Part shown: positions 22,424-27,932 of the stretch, piece by piece
Layout: every line of letters begins with the position of its first letter
Numbering within the stretch: position 1 is the first letter of the stretch
Source: a virus
Direction: 5' to 3' (one strand)
Length of the DNA: 27,932 nucleotides
IMG/VR virus record: IMGVR_UViG_3300043409_001343
Coordinates: 1 to 27,932 of that record
The notes under the pieces: generated by a model
Told to the model about the DNA's origin: nothing
Databases searched by the model: none
The model's input: only the letters and a program-made list of their open reading frames with translations
Made by a program: the position numbers and the translations under genes

Positions 22424-22830
22424 GACCGCATAGCCTCCTCAATTTTAGCAATCCGGTCTTTTATTTCGGTGTTGACTTCAATGTCAATAGCACTGCGAAT
22501 CGCTGTGATTATCTGAGTGCCAACGTCAGGCGGTATTTCGCCACAGGAAATTGCCGTGAGTATTTGCGCGACTTGCTCAACTGGTGTGCCACTGCTATTA
22601 AAGTCGAATTCAACATCTGGCAGAGTTGCCTTTTTTGTTGGCGAAAACCGAGATAGCAGCTCTTTTAAAGCAAAACTGTCAGAGCGGTCTAGGGCTCTGC
22701 TTAGGAGCTGATCATAAAAATCGTCTTCCGTCATTTTTATGCGCTTCATTGCCGCAAGAATTTTCACCCTCTCAGATATGCCCCTTCCTTTGCGCACTGA
22801 CGGCTGATGTTCAGAGCTAAACCTTGCCAT
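22420..22830 (-). CDS. Terminase small subunit-like protein, 136 aa
   Basis: ATG 22830 is preceded by GCGGTGG about 6 bp upstream. The product opens with a basic segment (SSEHQPSVRKGRGISERVKILAAMKRI), a helix-rich DDFYDQLLSRALDRSDSFALKELLSRF region, and a C-terminal helical oligomerisation-like part. It resembles small terminase/DUF5681-type proteins and overlaps TerL as GTGA, the usual arrangement. The role is recognition of phage DNA for packaging. The target site would likely be in or near the repeat region at 25431-26059; that is inference. Confidence 0.7.
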   Translation of the reverse strand: MARFSSEHQPSVRKGRGISERVKILAAMKRIKMTEDDFYDQLLSRALDRSDSFALKELLSRFSPTKKATLPDVEFDFNSSGTPVEQVAQILTAISCGEIPPDVGTQIITAIRSAIDIEVNTEIKDRIAKIEEAMRS

Positions 22831-22872
22831 AATCCACCGCTATACTTTCGTTAAAATCGGCATAATTAATTA

Positions 22873-23109
22873 TTACCCCATTATAGGATAGCACCACAGC
22901 CCAGATGGCGGCGTTGCCTGCACTTTAAATGTAAATGCAATTTGCTGATAAGGCTGAAGCGCAATTGTGTCTGTAACCGGCGCTGAGCCTTTCGGTTCAA
23001 CAGTTACAGATATTGAAATTGCCGCACCTGTGTTGTTATACATGGCGCGGTAGAGTGTATCCCCTGCTGCGGTGACGGGAATCATTGGGCCGATGTCATC
23101 TGATGCCAT
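22873..23109 (-). CDS. Small beta-rich virion protein, 78 aa
   Basis: ATG 23109 follows the stop of the upstream gene by 2 bp. The sequence (DDIGPMIPVTAAGDTLYRAMYNNTGAAISISVTVEP) has alternating hydrophobic residues and few charges, consistent with a small beta-sandwich that decorates or caps a fiber. I recognise no named family. It is co-transcribed with the large beta-helix protein upstream and precedes the terminase genes. Confidence 0.55.
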   Translation of the reverse strand: MASDDIGPMIPVTAAGDTLYRAMYNNTGAAISISVTVEPKGSAPVTDTIALQPYQQIAFTFKVQATPPSGLWCYPIMG

Positions 23110-23111
23110 TT

Positions 23112-25430
23112 TTATAGTCCTATGCTTAGAGAGATTGATATTTTTTCGTAAGTGTACCCGCCAGATCCTCCTGCGGAAAACTCATAAGCCCCAGCGGCGC
23201 CAGCTCCGCTATTGCTGCGCGCCACGCCATCTAGGTCAAATGATAGCACAGCCATTCCAGATGGCACTCGGTTTAGCATTTCTGTCGCCGCTGCTGTCAA
23301 GTGGTAGTCGCCACCAACCGCCGGTACAGCTCTCGGTGTTGTCGTCCAGTTTACAAACTGATCCATAAGTTGCGTTTGCGTATAGCCTTCCGCGAGCAGA
23401 TTTGGCGAGCTTGATGACAGCCAATAACTGCCGAGGTATTGATCTGCTGATGTGTTTTCCGGAAGCTCACCTGCGCTTCTTCGCGTATTTCCGAACAGCG
23501 AAACGTTTCCGACGTTCCCTACGCTGTATTCATACGCCCAGTTGCCAACTGAACCGCTGCCGTCACCCAAATTAAATCGATCATCTTTAATATTGTAGTT
23601 GTCGTAGATCGAGTATTTTGATACGCCGCGTTTTTGCACGCCGTTTGGCGCTATTTTTGTAGCTATAGCGTCGTTGTACATGCGTGAGCAGCGGTCGCCG
23701 ACAGCTGTGTTGTGATAGTCAATATAGTTCGTAATCGTCGTCAAATCGCCGTCTGCATAGGCGTTCATACAGATAACGCTAACGCCAGCTTCATATTCGT
23801 AGACGTTTTGAATATTGGCAACGCCAACATTTACAGTGTTTAAACTTGTGGTGTTTAGATTCAGCTGTCTCAGCCTGTTATTGTAAATAACACGCCCGTG
23901 ATTTCCGGCCGTTGACCCAGTATCATCAAGCCCATAATCAGGGATGTCACAACCAACAATAGATTGAGGATAACTGGTTGTCCCATCGTCTTTTGGGTGG
24001 CTGTCTCTATTCGCAGAAACAACCCCTGCGAATAGTGGGATAGCTCTGTCGGTTGGTCCTAATCCGTTTACTGCGAAATCAATAGCGTTTCCACCGTCGA
24101 GCGTAACGTTTCTAAAATAGCGATAAGAGTGCCAGCCGATACCGTTTTTGTTTAACGAGTTATTTAGCGTTACATCCTCGAAATAAACATTCGTTGCCGG
24201 GGTTCCTGTGGTCGAGTATCCAACGTGCAGGTATGCAGAGGCTCCCGCTTTGTACGTCAAACCCCGCCAAAGCGTGTTAGATGCCAAGCTAACCTGCACC
24301 GTGGCCTCTACCGTGATTGCTGCGTTTGCTAGCGGGTCAGACTCAACAACACAGCGCCCTGTACCTGGGAAATTGCCGCTAGCTACTCCTATGGGGTAAG
24401 TTACAGGTGATCCGCTATCGTTAATAAAACGAATCGTAGCGCCGCCGAAATCGTTATGGCTCTTGTTTGTATTGTTCCACGCTCTAACGGCGGTAAACGC
24501 CGCAGTTAGCGTAGCGTATGGGGTTGTTTTTGCTGTAGCTGGGTCGGATGACACGGCAGGAGTGCCAGCGCCAACGCCGTTAACATACGCGAATGCACCC
24601 CCGTAAGCGCCATTGCGGTCACAGAACACGCGCAGCGGTGTGTGTGGCAGAGCTGTAGGCCAAGCTGCGCCATCAACATCAAGATTCATAATTGCAGATG
24701 AGTCACCGATCCACGGATACAGCTTGGCATTAACTTTGCTAAATCCTCCTTGAGTTTGACCGCCCATATTTAGCGTAGCCGAATGACACTCAGGCGGAAA
24801 GCCTTGAGTAACCAGTGTTGAAATTGCTGTGGAGTTGCTAAACACGCTAGCACTCTGCGTAACCCCATCCGTCACATAAAACTCAACACACGCCACTTGG
24901 CGACCATTTCGCGCGGTGTCAGATGCTGGCACAAACTCAACGTAAACGTTGTTTGTTGTTTCAGTGTCGCCGTTAAAATTTAGCCAGCTGCCGAATGGCT
25001 TTTTATACGCCAGAGTGCTGCTGTTAGTTGCTGTAACTGTGTCAGCGTTAGCCCCTGTATAAAACCCTGCTGCAATTCCAGCCGTAACGATTGTGGTGCC
25101 GCTGTAGATCCAGTCATCTAACGAAATGTACAGCGTTAGATTGCTTCCGTCAGTTGTAATGAGGCGCTGGTCGCCGTTGGGGTGAGTGCGATGTAAAAAC
25201 GTCTGCCCTGTAATTGTGCGGCTAACGGTGGTAGTTGCGCCATTAGCCAAAAAACCTGGATCTTGAACTGTAAACGTTAACTTTGACGCATCTAGCGTAC
25301 CGGCGGTGCTAGTTATCCCATCCAGCACAACAATGGCCACCCAGCCATTGCCGCTTGGGCCGATCCCGCCTTGTGGGTCGATTGCCGTACTGTCTGCAAT
25401 CGTTATGCTGATTAGGTCGCCAGTTGCCAT
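23112..25430 (-). CDS. Large beta-helix virion protein, 772 aa
   Basis: The start is ATG 25430, the first gene of the minus-strand late operon, 27 bp after the predicted -10 box. The N-terminal 230 residues are beta-rich repeats (ITSTAGTLDASKLTFTV, NVYVEFVPASDTARNGRQVA). Residues about 285-600 include ATAKTTPYATLTAAFTAVRAW (the PYATLxxAF opening of pectate-lyase-like folds), and then NVYFEDVTLNN, YRYFRNVTLDGG and GRVIYNNRL, rungs of a right-handed parallel beta-helix. The C-terminal part ends FDLDGVARSNSGAGAAGAYEF, a common end of beta-helix proteins. It may be a second spike or capsule-binding protein. No signal peptide is seen. It is placed far from the tailspike gene, at the head of the operon. 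Confidence 0.65.
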   Translation of the reverse strand: MATGDLISITIADSTAIDPQGGIGPSGNGWVAIVVLDGITSTAGTLDASKLTFTVQDPGFLANGATTTVSRTITGQTFLHRTHPNGDQRLITTDGSNLTLYISLDDWIYSGTTIVTAGIAAGFYTGANADTVTATNSSTLAYKKPFGSWLNFNGDTETTNNVYVEFVPASDTARNGRQVACVEFYVTDGVTQSASVFSNSTAISTLVTQGFPPECHSATLNMGGQTQGGFSKVNAKLYPWIGDSSAIMNLDVDGAAWPTALPHTPLRVFCDRNGAYGGAFAYVNGVGAGTPAVSSDPATAKTTPYATLTAAFTAVRAWNNTNKSHNDFGGATIRFINDSGSPVTYPIGVASGNFPGTGRCVVESDPLANAAITVEATVQVSLASNTLWRGLTYKAGASAYLHVGYSTTGTPATNVYFEDVTLNNSLNKNGIGWHSYRYFRNVTLDGGNAIDFAVNGLGPTDRAIPLFAGVVSANRDSHPKDDGTTSYPQSIVGCDIPDYGLDDTGSTAGNHGRVIYNNRLRQLNLNTTSLNTVNVGVANIQNVYEYEAGVSVICMNAYADGDLTTITNYIDYHNTAVGDRCSRMYNDAIATKIAPNGVQKRGVSKYSIYDNYNIKDDRFNLGDGSGSVGNWAYEYSVGNVGNVSLFGNTRRSAGELPENTSADQYLGSYWLSSSSPNLLAEGYTQTQLMDQFVNWTTTPRAVPAVGGDYHLTAAATEMLNRVPSGMAVLSFDLDGVARSNSGAGAAGAYEFSAGGSGGYTYEKISISLSIGL

Positions 25431-25456
25431 GATGTTGCCCGCTAAATATTTCCCCC

Positions 25457-25485
25457 ATTCTAATCCAGCTTAGCCATGGGTGCCA
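25457..25485 (-). promoter_or_regulatory. Predicted late-operon promoter
   Basis: On the minus strand TGGCAC (25485-25480), 17 bp, TAGAAT (25462-25457), lying 27 bp ahead of the start of the first late gene. The -10 equals that of the 2427 promoter and the -35 differs from its TTGCAC by one base. The -35 is inside a perfect palindrome, so it may be regulated. Confidence 0.5.
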
Positions 25486-25492
25486 CTGGCAC
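25480..25492. promoter_or_regulatory. Perfect palindrome over the late -35, putative operator
   Basis: GTGCCA-C-TGGCAC is a perfect 6+6 palindrome with a 1-bp centre. It covers the predicted -35 of the minus-strand promoter. The GTGCCAC half recurs in three boxes inside the repeat region (25597-25919), and GTGGC occurs in the spacer of the opposite promoter at 26000-26004. Confidence 0.5.
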
Positions 25493-25596
25493 AGCCAAAA
25501 ATTCACAAAACCCCGCAATATGCGCCAGTTTGTCGCTTTTCTAACTTTTCTAACTTTTCTAACCTGCCTTTAGAACCAAGTTAGAAAAAAGTTGCC

Positions 25597-25919
25597 TAGT
25601 GCCACGTGGCTTAGCGGGGAGTTTTCTTATTTTCTTATTTTTATTATATATATAAAGATATAAAGATATATATATATATAAGAAAGAAAGGGGGGGGTAG
25701 GTAAGTAAGAACTAAAGGGGGTGCGTCAGAAAAGTTAGAAAAGTTAGAAAATAAGAAAACTCTTCTGTAGCCTTAGTGCCACGCGGGTTTCGTTTTCTAA
25801 CTTGAAGTTAGAAAAAAGTTAGAAATGAGAAACCAGCAAAACGGCTTTTCTAACTTTTCTAACTTTTCTAACTTTTCTAACCTGTAAGTTAGAAAAAAGT
25901 TTCTTAGTGCCACGCGGCC
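25597..25919 (+). repeat. Three TAGTGCCACG(C/T)GG boxes within the control region
   Basis: TAGTGCCACG followed by TGGC (25597-25610), CGG (25774-25786) and CGGCC (25905-25919). The first contains the perfect palindrome GCCACGTGGC. The first and third are followed by TAGCGGGGAGTTTTCT, so the repeat unit is longer: 9-mer run, inverted 9-mer, GTGCCACG box, GCGGGGAG, then 9-mer-like bases again. The middle unit is degenerate. Confidence 0.7.
25624..25681. other. Extreme AT-rich tract, candidate DNA-unwinding element
   Basis: Nearly pure A/T, starting TTCTTATTTTCTTATTTTTA then alternating TATATA with AAAGATAT repeats, directly after the first repeat unit and followed by a run of eight Gs (25690-25697). 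Together with the iteron-like arrays this is the arrangement expected of a replication origin. Confidence 0.5.
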
Positions 25920-25983
25920 TAGCGGGGAGTTTTCTAACTTTTCTAACTTTTCTAACTTATTTTGAAAAATAGAAAATAAGAGC

Positions 25984-26012
25984 TTGCATTATGCGTAACG
26001 TGGCGCCATAAT
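25984..26012 (+). promoter_or_regulatory. Predicted promoter of the rightward early operon
   Basis: TTGCAT (25984-25989), 17 bp, CATAAT (26007-26012), 47 bp before the first rightward gene. The spacer contains ACGTGGCGCC, related to the GTGCCAC boxes on the reverse strand. A short TCGG-ATGA-CCGA hairpin lies in the leader at about 26025-26036. Confidence 0.6.
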
Positions 26013-26059
26013 GTCATCACTGGATCGGATGACCGACCAGACAACCAAGAGCTATAAAT

Positions 26060-26212
26060 ATGAAGTTCATTCACGCACTAAACAAAAACATCTATATGCC
26101 AATCCGTCCAGTAGTTGGCGGAGTTGAGTTTAAAGTTCAGGAGACTGGCGAGGTAAAGGTTTTAACAGATCATCAAATCGTAAAATTGCTATCAAAGGCT
26201 GGCGAGCAGTGA
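26060..26212 (+). CDS. Small hypothetical protein, 50 aa
   Basis: ATG 26060 is preceded by AAGAG about 6-10 bp upstream and is the first gene after the rightward promoter. The product begins MKFIHALNKNIYMPIRPVVGG and continues VEFKVQETGEVKVLTDHQIVKLLSKAGEQ, a short beta-strand/helix protein. No family is recognised. The stop TGA (26210-26212) overlaps the GTG of the next gene, a coupling that supports it being real. Confidence 0.6.
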   Translation: MKFIHALNKNIYMPIRPVVGGVEFKVQETGEVKVLTDHQIVKLLSKAGEQ

Positions 26213-26391
26213 CCAGCCACAAGGGCGAACCCGCGCCCACCCCAAACGCCCAGCGCCAGCGCGATTTTAGGGCGAAGAAGAAAGCTGCGCAGCTGCATGA
26301 GGTTCGCGGCATATTTGCAACGATCGAGCATGAAGCGCTGATTAAGGCTTTCGCTCAACAACTAACCAATCAAGAGAGAGCAAAACCATGA
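26209..26391 (+). CDS. Small basic protein, possible DNA-binding, 60 aa
   Basis: GTG 26209 is in a GTGA overlap with the upstream gene. The N-terminal half is basic and Pro/Gln-rich (TPNAQRQRDFRAKKKAAQ). The second half, EVRGIFATIEHEALIKAFAQQL, has the strand-helix look of short phage proteins that resemble ribbon-helix-helix regulators. Recognition is weak. As an early gene next to the repeat region it is a candidate for binding the repeats or boxes; this is inference. The stop overlaps the next ATG (ATGA 26388-26391). Confidence 0.55.
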   Translation: MTSHKGEPAPTPNAQRQRDFRAKKKAAQLHEVRGIFATIEHEALIKAFAQQLTNQERAKP

Positions 26392-27488
26392 CTAAATTCC
26401 CAATTCCAATAGAGGTGCACGCGTCGCCAGAAGCTGGCGCCATGCCATCAATCCCCGCCGTTTTCGGCGATGACAACCTGCGAGCACTTTTTGAGCAGGT
26501 GCGCGAAGAAGTGGCGCATGAGGTGCCCGACGTTGAAACTCTGGAGGGCCGCGCGCGCATTCGTTCAAATGCGGCAAAAGTGGCATCCTCAAAAACGGCG
26601 ATAGACAAGCCGATAAGGGATTATTTGCGAGAAATGAAATCAATCCCGAAGATTTTAGAGAAGAGTGCCCGCGAAAGTGTTGAGCGGTTTGATGATCTTA
26701 AAGCTGAACTGATGGCGCCCCTTGAGATTGCACAAGAGCATCAACTACGGCAGCTGGAAAAATTAGCTGTGGTGGTTTCTCGCTGCGCTGAACGCGACGC
26801 GTTCTCCCAAGGGGTTGACGCGATGCTTGAGTGGGCCAAGACTGTGGACGTAGAAAGTTTTTGGCCAGAGCTACAGAAAAAAGCCAAAGTCGCGCGTGAT
26901 GCAGCGGTGACGGTAGCCACTGACGCGCTAGAAAGATTAGAGCGTGAGGAGGTCCAAGCCGCTGAGCTTAAACGCCTGCAAGCGGAAGCCGCAGAGCGTG
27001 AGCGCATAGATCGTGAGCGCCAAATAGCAGAGCGCGCAGCGGAACAAGCGCGAGAACAAGAGCGCGCACGCGCACAGCAGGAGCGCGAGCAACTAGAGCG
27101 CCGCGCAGTTGAGGCCAAGCAGCGTGAAGAAGCTCAAAAGCTTGAGGCTGAGCGACAAAAGTCGGCAGCCGAGCGCGCAGAAGCTCTGCGCGAGCAACAA
27201 CAGAAAGAAGCAGAAGCAAGAGCGGCGGCTGAAGCAGAGCGCGCAAAAGCCGCAGCGCTAGCGCAAGCAGAAAAGGCGCGCGAAGATGAGCGTAAGCGCA
27301 TAGCTGAGGAAGAGGCGCAGCACGCGGCAGAAGCCAAGCGACGCGAAGAAGACAAGGCGCACAGAATTAAAATAAACCGTGCTGCTCTAGTTGCGCTAAT
27401 GACGTGCGGAATTGATGAAGACGCCGCCAAAGCGGTTGTCATCGCTATCGCAAAAGGTAGCATCCCGAACGTTAAAATATTTTATTGA
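26388..27488 (+). CDS. Large coiled-coil protein of the early operon, 366 aa
   Basis: ATG 26388 is in an ATGA overlap with the preceding gene. Residues 1-170 are mixed helical (LRALFEQVREEVAHEVPDV, SSKTAIDKPIRDYLREMKSI). Residues about 180-325 are a continuous, highly charged coiled coil, mainly Ala, Glu, Arg, Gln and Lys. The last 42 residues (INRAALVALMTCGIDEDAAKAVV, ending IAKGSIPNVKIFY) form a small conserved C-terminal unit that I recall from proteins encoded near recombination genes (RecT/Erf, exonuclease) in gammaproteobacterial phages. No nuclease or ATPase motif is present. A role in DNA recombination or replication scaffolding is likely but not proven. Confidence 0.7.
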   Translation: MTKFPIPIEVHASPEAGAMPSIPAVFGDDNLRALFEQVREEVAHEVPDVETLEGRARIRSNAAKVASSKTAIDKPIRDYLREMKSIPKILEKSARESVERFDDLKAELMAPLEIAQEHQLRQLEKLAVVVSRCAERDAFSQGVDAMLEWAKTVDVESFWPELQKKAKVARDAAVTVATDALERLEREEVQAAELKRLQAEAAERERIDRERQIAERAAEQAREQERARAQQEREQLERRAVEAKQREEAQKLEAERQKSAAERAEALREQQQKEAEARAAAEAERAKAAALAQAEKAREDERKRIAEEEAQHAAEAKRREEDKAHRIKINRAALVALMTCGIDEDAAKAVVIAIAKGSIPNVKIFY

Positions 27489-27498
27489 GAACAAGACT

Positions 27499-27615
27499 AT
27501 GCAGACAATCATAGCAAAAACCCTGCCCGATTTAATTAAAATTGGCGGCGGCGCGAGGTTCCTAAGCGTGAAACGCTTGGCCGGCAAAAAATATTGGGTA
27601 GGAGTGCTCGCATAA
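27499..27615 (+). CDS. Very small protein, 38 aa
   Basis: ATG 27499, 10 bp after the coiled-coil gene, with a weak GAGAAC ribosome binding site. The sequence MQTIIAKTLPDLIKIGGGARF ... WVGVLA is short and mixed. The stop TAA overlaps the next ATG (TAATG 27613-27617), which is the main evidence that it is translated. No family recognised. Confidence 0.45.
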   Translation: MQTIIAKTLPDLIKIGGGARFLSVKRLAGKKYWVGVLA

Positions 27616-27818
27616 TGAAAAAAATTGATTTTGAAGTTGGCCGCGCCCGCGCAGCGCGAAGAGTTGCACAAGAGCGCTTAACATGGCTTGGCGTGCAAGG
27701 CCTGGGCTTGGGCGACGAAGAGTATGACAAGTGCTTTTCTGAGGTGCGGCACTTAGCGCGCGAAGCCAAAAACTTGGCGGCTTACAGGGATAAATGTAAA
27801 AAGGATTTGCGTCAGTAG
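27615..27818 (+). CDS. Small charged helical protein, 67 aa
   Basis: The start is ATG 27615 in a TAATG overlap. An in-frame codon at 27594 is less likely because of the coupling and of the AGGAG just upstream (27600-27604). The product is basic and helical (KIDFEVGRARAARRVAQERLTW; KCFSEVRHLAREAKNLAAYRDKCKKDL). It is the last gene of the early operon in this window. No domain is recognised. Confidence 0.55.
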   Translation: MKKIDFEVGRARAARRVAQERLTWLGVQGLGLGDEEYDKCFSEVRHLAREAKNLAAYRDKCKKDLRQ

Positions 27819-27835
27819 CTATAACGTATTATAAT
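27807..27835 (+). promoter_or_regulatory. Near-consensus sigma70 promoter
   Basis: TTGCGT (27807-27812), 17 bp, TATAAT (27830-27835), the best promoter in the window. Its -35 overlaps the last codons of the preceding gene. It points toward a terminator only about 60 bp away. Confidence 0.75.
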
Positions 27836-27841
27836 CGGCCA

Positions 27842-27900
27842 ACCTTGGTTGGTTGGTGTTTCTTAAAATTTAACCGCGCTTAAAACACGCGGTTTTTTTT
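27842..27900 (+). ncRNA. Candidate small RNA or attenuated leader, about 59 nt
   Basis: The predicted transcript from the promoter at 27807-27835 begins near 27842 and meets a rho-independent terminator at 27872-27900. At its 5' end CCAACC-TT-GGTTGG (27839-27852) could form a 6-bp hairpin if initiation is slightly upstream; GGTTGG is repeated. No ORF of note fits inside. It is either a stand-alone regulatory RNA or a leader that limits expression of genes beyond the right edge. Confidence 0.5.
27872..27900 (+). terminator. Rho-independent terminator
   Basis: AACCGCG (27872-27878), loop of 9, CGCGGTT (27888-27894), with T tract through 27900. A 7-bp stem and a run of eight Ts (two paired) make it a good terminator. 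It ends the putative small transcript and possibly also early-operon read-through. Confidence 0.75.
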
Positions 27901-27932
27901 CGTCTTAAATAAAGTTGTTTGAATTTCTATAG

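Larger units (their letters stand above)
25537..25956. repeat. Iteron-like arrays of the 9-mer TTTTCTAAC
   Basis: Direct copies occur at 25537, 25546, 25555; 25793; 25846, 25855, 25864, 25873; 25930, 25939, 25948 (each 9 bp, tandem without spacer inside a group). Inverted copies GTTAGAAAA occur at 25580, 25734, 25743, 25807 and 25888, with a partial one at 25818. Each forward run is followed by an inverted copy, giving potential stems. A 9-bp period and mixed orientation fit protein-binding iterons of a replication origin, or a packaging site bound by small terminase. The whole 25431-26059 stretch has no credible gene. Confidence 0.75.

Noticed and set aside
25537-25956. CRISPR array
   Set aside because: The repeats are 9 bp, tandem without unique spacers and in both orientations.
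26741-27463. Ser/Arg- and Ala/Leu-rich antisense frames opposite the coiled-coil gene
   Set aside because: Complement of a repetitive Ala/Glu/Arg coding sequence; open only because of composition.
1-27932. Integrase, repressor or tRNA genes that would show lysogeny
   Set aside because: No such gene or attachment-site repeat could be recognised on either strand.

Overview
This window is part of a tailed-phage or prophage genome with short-tailed (podovirus) gene content. It holds a P22-like large terminase/portal/scaffold/capsid block, a P22 gp4-like adaptor, a gp10-like DNA-stabilisation protein, three consecutive ejection-type proteins, and two beta-helix spike-like proteins. No long tail tube, tape measure or baseplate genes are visible. 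Sigma70-type promoters (TTGCNN, 16-17 bp, TATAAT-like), a 3TM holin and a murein-lytic enzyme point to a Gram-negative, probably gammaproteobacterial, host. That host call is inference. No integrase, repressor, tRNA or CRISPR array is seen.

Layout: (1) Positions 1-3427, plus strand: tightly packed small accessory genes (a lipoprotein-like peptide, membrane proteins, Cys-rich small proteins), a minimal RNA/nucleic-acid ligase, a coiled-coil membrane protein and a 3TM holin. Three sigma70-like promoters lie at gene boundaries here. (2) Positions 3428-3802: a non-coding stretch that looks like a HEARO/IscB omega-RNA element with no IscB gene. It is followed by a second, divergent copy of the 3' end of the holin gene. 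(3) Positions 3803-25430, minus strand: the late operon. In transcription order it encodes a beta-helix virion protein, a small virion protein, small and large terminase, portal, a small protein, scaffold, major capsid protein, cement protein, a small acidic protein, an internal terminator, tail adaptor, stabilisation protein, a small virion protein, two Ser/Ala/Thr-rich virion proteins, a 2OG-Fe(II) oxygenase, a GNAT acetyltransferase, three ejection proteins, a tailspike and the endolysin. Nearly every junction is a TAATG, ATGA, GTGA or TAGTG overlap, implying translational coupling. (4) Positions 25431-26059: a gene-free divergent control region. It has arrays of a 9-bp repeat (TTTTCTAAC, 11 direct and 5 inverted copies), recurring GTGCCACG boxes, a very AT-rich tract, and a promoter at each edge. 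It is the best candidate for replication origin and/or packaging/regulatory locus. (5) Positions 26060-27818: a plus-strand early-type operon of small proteins plus a large coiled-coil protein. It is followed by a near-perfect promoter and, about 60 bp later, a terminator, suggesting a tiny RNA or attenuated leader.

How it works together: the divergent control region would fire early genes rightward and the whole virion/lysis operon leftward. Holin (plus) and endolysin (minus) are convergent rather than in one lysis operon, with the putative omega-RNA element between them. All functional calls are from sequence reading and memory of families; no search was run.
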